From positions 1-64,000 of the forward strand of contig NZ_BOML01000010.1 of the NCBI RefSeq assembly GCF_016862175.1: a stretch of DNA of 64,000 bases. Direction: 5' to 3'. Made by a program: the position numbers and the translations under genes. The notes under the pieces are model-generated. The model did not search any database and had not been told where the DNA came from. It saw only the letters and a list, made by a program, of their open reading frames with translations. This DNA is from Paractinoplanes durhamensis. GTDB taxonomy: Bacteria > Actinomycetota > Actinomycetes > Mycobacteriales > Micromonosporaceae. Of this stretch, positions 7,808 to 15,516 are shown one piece after another; within the stretch, counting starts at the first letter, position 1; every line of letters begins with the position of its first letter.

Positions 7808-8899
7808 TTATGCGGCTGTTGATGCGGAATTAGGGTTGCGGTGCAGGCCTGCCGCCGATCCACGCGCCTTCAGACTCATCACGAACGCCAGCACCTTGGC
7901 CACCGCGCCGTAGAAGTCGGCCGGGATCTCCGCGCCCACCTCGCAGCCGGCGTGCAGGGCCCGGGCCAGCGGCACGTCCTGGACCAGTGGCACCCGGTGC
8001 TCGGTGGCGATCTCCCGGATCTTGGTGGCGAGCGGGCCCTGGCCCTTGGCCACCACCCGGGGTGCGCCCTTGGTCGGTTCGTACCGCAGCGCCACCGCCA
8101 CGTGCGTCGGGTTGACCATCACCACGTCGGCGGTCGGCACGTCGGCCATCTGCCGGTTCCGGGCCATGGCCATCTGCCGGGCCCGGATCTGGGCCTTGAT
8201 CAGCGGGTCACCGTCGGAGTTCTTGTGCTCCTGCTTCACCTCTTCCTTGGTCATCCGCAGCTGCTTGTTGGTGCGGCGGCGGACCACGAAGTAGTCGGCG
8301 GCGGCCATCACGATGCCGGCCGCCGACGCGGCCCGGATCAACCCGATGGTGGCGTCCTTGACCACCGCCAGCAGCGTGCCGAGCGGCAGCTGACCGGCGG
8401 TCATCAGGATCGGGATGGTGTCCTTGGTCGTGCTGTACAGCACGGCGGCCAGCACCGACGTCTTGACCAGGGCCTTGATCCCCTCCCAGAGCGACTGCGG
8501 CCCGAACATCTTCTTGATCCCGGGCAGCGGGTTGAGCCGGCTGAACTTCGGGATGAACAGCTTGGTGGCGACCCGGATGCCGCCCTGCGCGCCGGCCGCC
8601 GCGATCCCGACGAACATCAGCGTCATCGACAACGGCAGCACCGACCAGGCGATGCCGAAGCCCGCTTCCTTGAGCATCCGCAGGGCCAGGGCCGGTTCCG
8701 GGCGCTCGATCACCTGGGGCACCTGGGACAGCAGCTCCTGGGCGTGCTTGATCGCCGACTCGAGGGTGCGGGGCAGCATGATGCTCGCGGCCAGCATGCC
8801 GAACCAGGCGCCGATGTCCTGGGTCCGGCCGATCTGGCCTTCCCGCTTGGCCTTCTTGAGTTTCTGTGGAGTTGGCTGTTCGGTCTTCTCACCGGACAC
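7808..8899 (-). CDS. flhB: Flagellar export protein FlhB, specificity switch
   Basis: A 363-residue protein with the FlhB N-terminus (GEKTEQPTPQKLKKAKREGQ), four transmembrane helices and a cytoplasmic domain carrying the autocleavage motif NPTH (residues 263-266). Cleavage there, together with FliK, switches export from rod/hook to filament substrates. Downstream motifs such as RYEPTKGAPRVVAKG fit the family. The gene follows fliR with a 12-nt gap. Confidence 0.95.
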   Translation of the reverse strand: MSGEKTEQPTPQKLKKAKREGQIGRTQDIGAWFGMLAASIMLPRTLESAIKHAQELLSQVPQVIERPEPALALRMLKEAGFGIAWSVLPLSMTLMFVGIAAAGAQGGIRVATKLFIPKFSRLNPLPGIKKMFGPQSLWEGIKALVKTSVLAAVLYSTTKDTIPILMTAGQLPLGTLLAVVKDATIGLIRAASAAGIVMAAADYFVVRRRTNKQLRMTKEEVKQEHKNSDGDPLIKAQIRARQMAMARNRQMADVPTADVVMVNPTHVAVALRYEPTKGAPRVVAKGQGPLATKIREIATEHRVPLVQDVPLARALHAGCEVGAEIPADFYGAVAKVLAFVMSLKARGSAAGLHRNPNSASTAA

Positions 8900-8911
8900 G
8901 AGTCACCACCC

Positions 8912-9676
8912 TCAACCCCCGGTCAGCTTGAGTACGGCGGTGACCGAGCGATCGACCAGCGCCTCGACGACCGTCGGCAGGGTGGTGATGGCCAGCCCGG
9001 AGAGCAGCAGCAGGACCATGATCTTGGCGGGGAAGCCGAGCTGGAACGCGTTGAGCGCGGGCGCCACCCGGTTCAGCAGGCCGAACGCCACGTCGGTGAG
9101 GAACAGGACGATCACCAGCGGGCCGGCGATCTGGATGGCCGACAGGAACATGTCGCCGATGCCCTTGAGCAGCAGCTGGCTGAAGGTGGCCAGGTCGTAG
9201 TGGGCGTTCAGCGGCAGGGTGCGGAAGGACTGCAGGAAACCGCGCAGGATCACCTGATGACCCCCGCTGGTGAAGAGGATGGTCACCGCGACCAGGTTGT
9301 AGAAGCGGCCGAACACCGAGCTCTGGTTGAGCGACAGCGGGTCGTACCCGCTGGAGAGGGTGAAGCCGCCGAAGAGGTCGAGCAGGTCGCCGGCCGCCTG
9401 GAGGGCGGAGAACAGCAGGGCCGTGATGAAGCCGAGCGAGGCGCCCACGAAGACCTGCAGGGCGGCGCAGGCGATGATGTCCGGCGTCTCCAGGCTCGGC
9501 ACGGTCCCCTTGAGGTACGGCGCGAGCGGCAGGGTCAGCCCGACCGAGAGCAGCGCCTTGACCGTGCCCGGGATGAACCGGGAGTTGAACGGCGGGCTGA
9601 TCATCAGCCATGCCCCGGTGCGGGCGGCGCCCAGCAGGATGGCGAGGAGGTCCGCGGTCGGGACGTCCCAGTTCAT
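8912..9676 (-). CDS. fliR: Flagellar export protein FliR
   Basis: A 254-residue hydrophobic protein with about six membrane helices, of FliR length and pattern (SPPFNSRFIPGTVKALLSVGL near the N-terminus, PLVIVLFLTDVAFGLLNRVAP in the C-terminal half). With FliP and FliQ it forms the export core. Its ATG overlaps the fliP stop by 4 nt (ATGA), so no fliQ gene lies between them, which is unusual. Confidence 0.93.
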   Translation of the reverse strand: MNWDVPTADLLAILLGAARTGAWLMISPPFNSRFIPGTVKALLSVGLTLPLAPYLKGTVPSLETPDIIACAALQVFVGASLGFITALLFSALQAAGDLLDLFGGFTLSSGYDPLSLNQSSVFGRFYNLVAVTILFTSGGHQVILRGFLQSFRTLPLNAHYDLATFSQLLLKGIGDMFLSAIQIAGPLVIVLFLTDVAFGLLNRVAPALNAFQLGFPAKIMVLLLLSGLAITTLPTVVEALVDRSVTAVLKLTGG

Positions 9677-10509
9677 CGGTAGGACGCCACCAGCGACGTG
9701 AGAATCAGCCCCCAGCCGTTGACCATCACGAACAGCAACAGCTTGAACGGCAGGGAGATGGTGACCGGCGGCAGCATCATCATGCCCAGTGACATGAGTG
9801 ACGCGGAGACCACCATGTCGATCAGCAGGAACGGGATGAAGATGACGAAGCCGATGATGAACGCGGCCCGCAGTTCGGAGAGGACGAACGCCGGGATCAG
9901 CGTGGTCAGCTCGACGTCGTCCTTGTTCCGCGGCTTGTCCGAGCCGGACAGCTTGATCATGAGGCCGACCTCGTCCTCACGGGTGGTCTTCCACATGAAG
10001 TCGCGCAGCGGCTGGATGCCGTCCTTGAACGCCTGCGCCTGGGTCTTGTCGCCCTTGAGGTAGGGCTGCACGCCCTTCTCGTTCATCGCCGAGACGGTCG
10101 GGCCCATGATGAACAGGGTCAGGAACAGCGCCAGGCCGGCCAGCACCTGGTTGGGCGGCATGCTGGTCAGGCCGAGCGCGTTGCGGGTGATCCCGAGGAC
10201 CATGAAGACCTTGGTGAACGCCGTGCACAGCAGCAGCAGGGCCGGGGCCACCGAGAGCACGGTGAGGCCCAGCATGATCACCAGCGAGGACGCCGGGCGG
10301 CTGCCGTCCGGATTGGTCCCGTTGACGTTGAGGTTGATGCTCGGCGGCGTCGGTGGGGTCGGCGCCTGCGGTACGCGATCCGGCATCGCCACGGTCACCA
10401 CGGCCGAGGCCGGCGGCGCCGGTCTCGGCTCGGCGGACGCGGCCGCCGGCAGCAGCACCAGCGCCAGGCCGAACGTGGCGAACAGAAGCAGGATCGCGCG
10501 TCGCATCAC
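9673..10509 (-). CDS. fliP: Flagellar export protein FliP
   Basis: A 278-residue protein with a cleavable-type signal sequence (first 27 residues, ending AAASA), a Pro-rich stretch, then the conserved FliP membrane domain: KVFMVLGITRNALG, a periplasmic loop, ELRAAFIIGFVIFIPFLLIDMVV and LPFKLLLFVMVNGW. It forms the pentameric core of the export channel. The start lies one base after the stop of the FliO-like gene. Confidence 0.95.
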   Translation of the reverse strand: MMRRAILLLFATFGLALVLLPAAASAEPRPAPPASAVVTVAMPDRVPQAPTPPTPPSINLNVNGTNPDGSRPASSLVIMLGLTVLSVAPALLLLCTAFTKVFMVLGITRNALGLTSMPPNQVLAGLALFLTLFIMGPTVSAMNEKGVQPYLKGDKTQAQAFKDGIQPLRDFMWKTTREDEVGLMIKLSGSDKPRNKDDVELTTLIPAFVLSELRAAFIIGFVIFIPFLLIDMVVSASLMSLGMMMLPPVTISLPFKLLLFVMVNGWGLILTSLVASYR

Positions 10510-10510
10510 A

Positions 10511-10891
10511 TCATCGCCTCGATGTTCGGTCGCGGAGGGTTTCCAAGATCGTCCGGTCCAGGCGATTCGCGCCCGGGCCGGCCGGGTGAACGACCGGCAG
10601 ATCGGCCGGTTCCAGCGGTACGTGCTCCTCGTGCTCGTGCTTCTCGAAGTCGGCGACGTCGGCCTCGCCGAGGAGGTTCACCTGGTTCTCGGTGATGCCG
10701 AGGACGATCGCCCGGCCGGCCACCCGCACCACGGCCACCTCGGAGTTGCGGGTGAGCTGCTGCCGATTGAGGACGGCGAGCGCGCCGTGCGCCCGGCGAG
10801 CGCTCAGCGGCCGGCGGACCAGCCGTGCCACCGCCCACATCAGGCCCAGGACCACGAACAGCGAGAAGCCGATCCGCAGGACGAGCTCCAT
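10511..10891 (-). CDS. fliO: FliO-like flagellar assembly protein
   Basis: A 126-residue protein with one N-terminal membrane helix (VLRIGFSLFVVLGLMWAVA) and a cytoplasmic domain with LAVLNRQQLTRNSEVAVVRVAGRAIVLGI, the FliO-type beta core. FliO is a scaffold for assembly of FliP rings. The position between fliN and fliP is canonical. The ATG at 10891 is chosen because it sits 8 nt after fliN; longer in-frame extensions run across fliN. Confidence 0.85.
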   Translation of the reverse strand: MELVLRIGFSLFVVLGLMWAVARLVRRPLSARRAHGALAVLNRQQLTRNSEVAVVRVAGRAIVLGITENQVNLLGEADVADFEKHEHEEHVPLEPADLPVVHPAGPGANRLDRTILETLRDRTSRR

Positions 10892-10899
10892 CAAGGCCG

Positions 10900-11667
10900 T
10901 TACTCCCGCTCGGTGCCCGGTGCGACGATCTCGGTGATCCGGATGCCGAAGTTCTCGTCCACCACGACCACCTCGCCCCGGGCGATCAGCCGGCCGTTGA
11001 CCAGCAGGTCGGCCGGGCTGCCGGCGGCCCGGTCGAGCTCGACGATCGCGCCCGGGTTGAGCGAGAGCAACTCGCGCACGCTCATCCGGGTGCGGCCGAG
11101 CTCGGCCGAGACCTCCATCTCGACGTCGTGCAGCATGTCCAGGCCGCCGCGGGTCAGCGCCGCGCCGGCCGCGGCCGGGGCCGGGTCCCGGCGGGCCACG
11201 TCGACCTGACCGGGTTCGCCGCTCGGCCACGGGCTCAGCGCGAGCGCCAGCACCGCCCGTACCTCTTCGCCCTCGACCAGCGGCACCACCACCGCGTCTT
11301 CCTTGGTGGCGAGCGCGCTGAGCGCGACTCCCGGCTCCATCACCTGGCCGGGGTCGAGGACGACCGGTCCGAAGACCCGGGCCGCCGCCTCCAGGGCCGG
11401 CCGGACCGCGGCGGTCAGGTCGAGCTCGCCGAGCGGGCTCTCCTTGAGCGCGTCCGCGAGGTCCTGGCCGACCACCACGACGACCTCGCCGGTGGCCGCA
11501 CCGCTGAACTTGGCGGTGATCGCCTGTCCCTCGATCACGGTCTCCGCGGAGGCGGCGACCGGGTTCGCGACGGCAAGGGCGCGGCTGGTGGGCAGGACGG
11601 CCAGGGCAGCTTCGGCGGCGTTCCGGGCGAGCGCCAGCTGGGGCGCGGTGATGGTGGGCGCGGTCAT
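10900..11667 (-). CDS. fliN: Flagellar switch protein FliN (FliY-like, extended N-terminus)
   Basis: A 255-residue C-ring protein. The last 80 residues form the FliN/SpoA domain (DVEMEVSAELGRTRMSVRE, LLSLNPGAIVELDR, GEVVVVDENFGIRITEIV). Residues 1-165 form an extra domain that resembles a CheC/FliM-middle-type fold, so the protein is closer to FliY than to short FliN. It forms the base of the C-ring, responds to CheY signals and aids export. It overlaps fliM by 4 nt. Confidence 0.9.
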   Translation of the reverse strand: MTAPTITAPQLALARNAAEAALAVLPTSRALAVANPVAASAETVIEGQAITAKFSGAATGEVVVVVGQDLADALKESPLGELDLTAAVRPALEAAARVFGPVVLDPGQVMEPGVALSALATKEDAVVVPLVEGEEVRAVLALALSPWPSGEPGQVDVARRDPAPAAAGAALTRGGLDMLHDVEMEVSAELGRTRMSVRELLSLNPGAIVELDRAAGSPADLLVNGRLIARGEVVVVDENFGIRITEIVAPGTERE

Positions 11668-12611
11668 GAGCGGCCTGACTCCTTGGACGACTCCTTGGGC
11701 GGCGGCACCACGAGACAGGCAAGCCGGGCGCCCTGATTACCGGGAACTGCGTGAGCGAAGACGGTCTCGTTGACGGTCACCTCGAGCGGCCGGCTGGTCG
11801 GATGACCGAGCGGCACGACGTCACCGGGACGCAGGTCCACGATGTCATCGGTACGCATACGAATGGGCTGGAATCGGACTGCAACGTCGATCGGAGCCGA
11901 GAAAAGGCCGGCGGTCAGGTTGCGCAGCGCCAGGTCCTTGCTGGCCCGTTCCTTGTCGCTGAGCACGACCGCCTCGGTCCGGGACAGCACCGGCACGATC
12001 ATGTTGAACGGCATGCAGATGCTGGCCAGGCACTCCTCCGCACCGATCTTCAGGTCGAAGGTGGCGACCACGCAGGCATCACGGGGAGCGTGCGCCCGTA
12101 GGAACTGGGCGTTGTACTCGATCTCCTTGAGCCGCGGCTGAATGTCGACAAGGGTCTCGAAGCCGTACCTCAGCTCGCCCAGCATGCGTTCCAGCAGCCC
12201 GCGCAGCAGCGGCATCTCGACCTCGGTCAGCGGCCGCTCCGGCTGGGGGCCGCCCGGTCCGCCGAGCATGTGGTCGATCGCGGTCATCACGGCCGAGGAG
12301 GACATCTCCATCAAGGCCGTACCGTCCAGCGGCTCCATCGTGACCACCGCGATCACGGTGGGATTGTTGAGCGACGAGACGTACTCGTCGTAGTTGAGCT
12401 GCTCGATGGCGGCCAGCGTGACGCTGCTGACCACGCGCAGACGGGTGGTCAGCAGGGTGCCGCAGCTGCGCGCGTACGTCTCGAACGCGGTCTGCAGCGT
12501 GCGAACGTGGTCCCGGGAGAGCTTCACCGGCCGGCGGAAGTCGTACGCCGTCGGCCCTGCGCCCTGCCCACGACGCGACATCTTGCCCGGGGATCGTGTT
12601 GCGGAGGTCAC
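11664..12611 (-). CDS. fliM: Flagellar motor switch protein FliM
   Basis: A 315-residue protein with YDFRRPVKLSRDHVRTL near the N-terminus, the CheC-like middle domain (NPTVIAVVTMEPLDGTALMEM, IDHMLGGPG) and a C-terminal SpoA domain (IVDLRPGDVVPLGH). FliM binds phosphorylated CheY and FliG. The very N-terminal CheY-binding motif of enterobacterial FliM is not obvious. The GTG at 12611 sits almost at the predicted transcription start; ATG at 12581 (MSRRGQG) is an alternative. It heads the fliM-fliN-fliO-fliP-fliR-flhB unit. Confidence 0.93.
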   Translation of the reverse strand: MTSATRSPGKMSRRGQGAGPTAYDFRRPVKLSRDHVRTLQTAFETYARSCGTLLTTRLRVVSSVTLAAIEQLNYDEYVSSLNNPTVIAVVTMEPLDGTALMEMSSSAVMTAIDHMLGGPGGPQPERPLTEVEMPLLRGLLERMLGELRYGFETLVDIQPRLKEIEYNAQFLRAHAPRDACVVATFDLKIGAEECLASICMPFNMIVPVLSRTEAVVLSDKERASKDLALRNLTAGLFSAPIDVAVRFQPIRMRTDDIVDLRPGDVVPLGHPTSRPLEVTVNETVFAHAVPGNQGARLACLVVPPPKESSKESGRS

Positions 12612-12618
12612 GCCGTCC

Positions 12619-12646
12619 CCATCGACTCATTTCCGGAACCGCTGAG
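12619..12646 (-). promoter_or_regulatory. FliA-type promoter for fliM
   Basis: Minus strand CTCA (12646-12643), a 16-nt spacer, then GTCGATGG (12626-12619). It lies downstream of the fliL terminator and just before fliM. The -10 is imperfect against GCCGATAA but very close to the one before cheA (GTCGATGA). Confidence 0.5.
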
Positions 12647-12680
12647 CCGGAGAGCCGTATTTACCCCCAAATCGACGAAT

Positions 12681-12708
12681 GGGCGGGATCACCGAAGTGA
12701 TCCCGCCC
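12681..12708 (-). terminator. Terminator after fliL
   Basis: A 12-bp perfect inverted repeat (12681-12692 and 12697-12708) with a 4-nt loop, starting 16 nt beyond the fliL stop. The following minus-strand sequence is only moderately T-rich. It separates the motility unit from fliM. Confidence 0.75.
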
Positions 12709-12723
12709 GTCCGATTCAGTTGA

Positions 12724-13176
12724 TTACTGGGTCACGAACTGCGTGTAGTAGATGCCCATGACCTCTTGCGTGCCGTCCGTCGTGTACGCCTTGATGATCT
12801 TCGCCAGGAGCTCTTCCTTGACGGCCTCGCGGCCCTTCTCGGTGGAGAGCTCGGCAACGGTCTTGCCGGTGTACTCGTCGATCGCCAGGTTGATCGCCTC
12901 GCCGGTGTCCACGTCCTCGCTGACGTCAGCGGTCTGCTGGAGCGAGAACTGGAGCTTCAGGTAGTGGCTGTCGGCCAGGTTGATCGTCAACGCGTCGCTG
13001 ATCGCCACCACGGTGCCCTTGGTCGGCGTCTTCGCCTCGGCGGAGTCGCCCTTCAGCATGAAGAACGCGCCGGCGCCGCCGCCGATCAGCACGACCGCCG
13101 CGATCACAATGATCATCAGCATCTTCTTGGACTTCTTGGGCGCCTCGGCAGCGCCATCCTTCGTCTCGTCAGCCAT
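12724..13176 (-). CDS. fliL: Flagellar basal body-associated protein FliL
   Basis: A 150-residue single-pass inner membrane protein: a short Lys-rich cytoplasmic N-terminus, a membrane helix (about residues 19-41) and a periplasmic FliL domain (INLADSHYLKLQFSLQ, EGR-type helix, IYYTQFVTQ at the end). It surrounds and supports stators. It follows motB and is the last gene before a strong hairpin. Confidence 0.92.
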   Translation of the reverse strand: MADETKDGAAEAPKKSKKMLMIIVIAAVVLIGGGAGAFFMLKGDSAEAKTPTKGTVVAISDALTINLADSHYLKLQFSLQQTADVSEDVDTGEAINLAIDEYTGKTVAELSTEKGREAVKEELLAKIIKAYTTDGTQEVMGIYYTQFVTQ

Positions 13177-13192
13177 TGGAATCGGACTCCCC

Positions 13193-14227
13193 TCAGTTGG
13201 TCGTGGTCGTGGTGGTGGTGGTGGAAGTAGCGGTGTCGGCGGCGCTGTTCGCCTGCTCGACTGCCTTTTCGAGCGCCGCGGCCTGCGCCGTGGTCTGACC
13301 GGAGTGCAGCTTGGCGTCCGCGCCGGCCGCGGCCGGCAGCAGTGCCGCCTGGTCGGCCGGGAGCGTGGTGAGGACGACGACGTCCACCCGGCGGTTCATC
13401 GTGATCGAGCGTGGGTCGGACGGGCTGATCAGTGGCTTGGTGTCGGAGAAGCCGACCGCGCTCATCCGGTTCTTGGCGATGCCGTGGCCGGCGAAGTACC
13501 GGACCGTGGTCGAGGCGCGAGCCGCGGAGAGCTCCCAGCCGCTCGGGTAGTAGGTGGTGACTGCCTTGAGCTGGTTGGTGTTGCCGTCAACCTCGATGTT
13601 GTTCGGCAGCTTCGCCAGCGTCGGTGCCAGCGCGTTCAGGATCTTCTTGCCACCCGCCTGCAGGTCGGCCCGGTTACCGGCGAAGACGACCTCGTTGGTG
13701 ACGATGGTGACGACAAGCCCCCGCTTGTCGATCGTGAACTTCACGTTGTTGAGCTGACCGGCCTTGGTCAGTGCATCGGACAGCTTGTTCTCGATGTTCT
13801 TGAGGTTCTCGGCTTCCTTGGTCGCCGCCTGGGCGTTCGCCGAGGCCTTGAGCCGGTCCTCGGCGGCGACGGCCGCCTTGACCGCGGCCTTCTGCGCTTC
13901 GGTCATGTTCGAGGTGCCGGTCTTGCCGTCACCCGGGTTGGCACCCGGGTCGATCTGCACGATCTCGGAACTCTGGCCGGCGCCGTCCAGGGTCGAAGCG
14001 GAGCCGGAGAACGCCGCGCTCTCCGCGCCGAACCCCTTGGACAGGCCGGACGCCAGCTGAGCGAACTTCTTCATGTTGACGTCGGACATCGAGTAGAGAA
14101 CAACGAACAGTACGAACAGAAGAGTCAGCATGTCGGCGTACGACACGAGCCAGCGCTCGTGGTTGACGTGCTCCTCGTGCTCCTCATGAGCCTTCTTGCG
14201 CCTGCCGCCACCACCGCCTGAGCTCAT
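13193..14227 (-). CDS. motB: Flagellar motor stator protein MotB
   Basis: A 344-residue protein with a short cytoplasmic N-terminus (HEEHVNHERWLVSYADMLTL), one membrane helix holding the proton-path Asp of SYADML, a plug/linker, and a periplasmic OmpA-like domain with YPSGWELSAARASTTVRYF and ITMNRRVDVVV. The motif usually reading GHTD at the start of the peptidoglycan-binding helix reads DGNTNQLK, so wall binding may be altered. The C-terminus ends in a run of eight Thr. The start lies 3 nt from the end of motA. Confidence 0.92.
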   Translation of the reverse strand: MSSGGGGGRRKKAHEEHEEHVNHERWLVSYADMLTLLFVLFVVLYSMSDVNMKKFAQLASGLSKGFGAESAAFSGSASTLDGAGQSSEIVQIDPGANPGDGKTGTSNMTEAQKAAVKAAVAAEDRLKASANAQAATKEAENLKNIENKLSDALTKAGQLNNVKFTIDKRGLVVTIVTNEVVFAGNRADLQAGGKKILNALAPTLAKLPNNIEVDGNTNQLKAVTTYYPSGWELSAARASTTVRYFAGHGIAKNRMSAVGFSDTKPLISPSDPRSITMNRRVDVVVLTTLPADQAALLPAAAGADAKLHSGQTTAQAAALEKAVEQANSAADTATSTTTTTTTTN

Positions 14228-14230
14228 CTG

Positions 14231-15022
14231 TTATGCCGCCTTCTTCGTGCTCGCGGCCGCCTCGGCCTTCTTGGCCTCGTCCGGCGGGAGGAGGCTGCGC
14301 AGCTTCTGGGCAACCAGACGCGGGTTCGAGCCGGCCTGGATAGCAAGGACACCGTCGACGACCAGTTCCATCTCCTCCGCCTCGACCGCGCTGAGGCGGG
14401 TCAGACGAGCGGCGACCGGAAGCCAGATCAGGTTGGCGCTGAGCACACCCCAGAGGGTGGCGACGAACGCGGCGGAGATCGAGTGGCCGAGCGTGTCGGG
14501 CTTGTTCAGGTTCTCGAGAACGTGCACGAGGCCCATGACCGTGCCGATGATGCCGATCGTCGGGGCGTAGCCGCCCATGTTCTCGAAGAGCTTCGAGCTG
14601 GCCTTGTCGGCCTTCTTCTTGGCCGCGATCTCGGCGTGGAGGATGTCGTGCAGTTCCTCCGGGTCGGTGCCGTCGATCGCCAGCTGCAGACCGCGCTTCA
14701 GGAACGGGTGCTCAACGGTCTTGACCGCGTCCTCGAGGGCCAGCAGACCCTCGCGGCGGGCCCGCTCGGCCAGCTTGACGATGTTCTCGACCAGCTGGGT
14801 CGGCGGCGTGACCTTGGCGAGGAACGCCTTCTGGAGCTGCTTGCCGGCGCCGGTCGCGTCCTTCAGAACTCCACCGGCCATACCGGCCATGAACGCGCCA
14901 CCGAACACCAGCAGCATCGACGGGATCAGGATGATGGAGGACGGTGAACCGCCTTCCAGGATCTGAACGGTGAAGACGATCACCAGGGATACGACTACAC
15001 CGACGATGGTTGAGATGTCCAT
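14231..15022 (-). CDS. motA: Flagellar motor stator protein MotA
   Basis: A 263-residue protein with four membrane helices and the cytoplasmic power loop (ARREGLLALEDAVKTVEHPFL) whose charged residues contact FliG. The third and fourth helices carry YAPTIGIIGTVMGLVHVL and AAFVATLWGVLSANLIWLPV, typical of MotA/PomA. With MotB it forms the ion-driven stator. The ATG overlaps the flbD stop by one base (TGATG). Confidence 0.95.
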   Translation of the reverse strand: MDISTIVGVVVSLVIVFTVQILEGGSPSSIILIPSMLLVFGGAFMAGMAGGVLKDATGAGKQLQKAFLAKVTPPTQLVENIVKLAERARREGLLALEDAVKTVEHPFLKRGLQLAIDGTDPEELHDILHAEIAAKKKADKASSKLFENMGGYAPTIGIIGTVMGLVHVLENLNKPDTLGHSISAAFVATLWGVLSANLIWLPVAARLTRLSAVEAEEMELVVDGVLAIQAGSNPRLVAQKLRSLLPPDEAKKAEAAASTKKAA

Positions 15023-15315
15023 CAGCGTTCCTTCCGGTGCAGCGGGAGCACCTTGGCGTCGTGGTCTTGGTCGTCAGCGGAGTCAGCGGACGACGGGGCA
15101 ACTGGCGCGGGCTCGTTCTCGAGGCGACTCGCCTGGGCGATCAGGGAGGCGCGGTAGTGGCGAACCGAGTCGATGAACTCGGGCACGGACTCGGCAATGA
15201 CGTACTTAGTGCCGTCCACCAGCGTTACGACCGTGTCGGGCGTGCAGTCCGCGCGCTCGATCAGATCCGGATTCAGGGCGAACACTGCACCGTTGATGCG
15301 GGTTACGAGGATCAC
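15022..15315 (-). CDS. flbD: FlbD-family flagellar protein
   Basis: A 97-residue protein whose first 60 residues match the small FlbD family found beside motA in Gram-positive flagellar operons (MILVTRINGAVFALNPDLIE, then DTVVTLVDGTKYVIAESV). The role is not well defined. The C-terminal 35 residues are a disordered acidic tail. It is the first gene of the flbD-motA-motB-fliL unit. Confidence 0.85.
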   Translation of the reverse strand: MILVTRINGAVFALNPDLIERADCTPDTVVTLVDGTKYVIAESVPEFIDSVRHYRASLIAQASRLENEPAPVAPSSADSADDQDHDAKVLPLHRKER

Positions 15316-15384
15316 TTACATCCGTCCTTGGGTGGTGGTGTGGTCCTGACTGGCGGGCCGTCCCTGGCCCCTCGTTCACATGTC

Positions 15385-15413
15385 ATTTCGGCGACCTGAC
15401 GGTTGCTGATGAG
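15385..15413 (-). promoter_or_regulatory. FliA-type promoter for flbD-motA-motB-fliL
   Basis: Minus strand CTCA (15413-15410), a 17-nt spacer, then GCCGAAAT (15392-15385). The predicted start lies about 60 nt upstream of flbD. This is the best match to the FliA consensus in the window. Confidence 0.7.
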
Positions 15414-15420
15414 ATCCAAC

Positions 15421-15438
15421 CGGTCGCACTACGGGTGC
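15421..15438 (-). promoter_or_regulatory. TcrA-box-like direct repeat upstream of flbD
   Basis: On the minus strand: GCACCCG, 4 nt (TAGT), GCGACCG, one mismatch from the recalled TcrA consensus. It ends 7 nt upstream of the FliA -35 element. A further GCAACCG lies inside the promoter spacer. Motif evidence only. Confidence 0.5.
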
Positions 15439-15450
15439 AGCCTTTCGGCT

Positions 15451-15494
15451 AAAAACGGACGGCCGGGACAGACACGTGAGTGCCTGTCCCGGCC
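15451..15494 (-). terminator. Rho-independent terminator after flgE
   Basis: The inverted repeat GGCCGGGACAG (15461-15471) and its complement (15484-15494) is extended by an inner CAC/GTG pairing, and is followed on the minus strand by TTTTT (15455-15451). It begins 22 nt past the flgE stop. Confidence 0.9.
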
Positions 15495-15516
15495 GCCGGC
15501 CGGTCTGGTGGTACTA

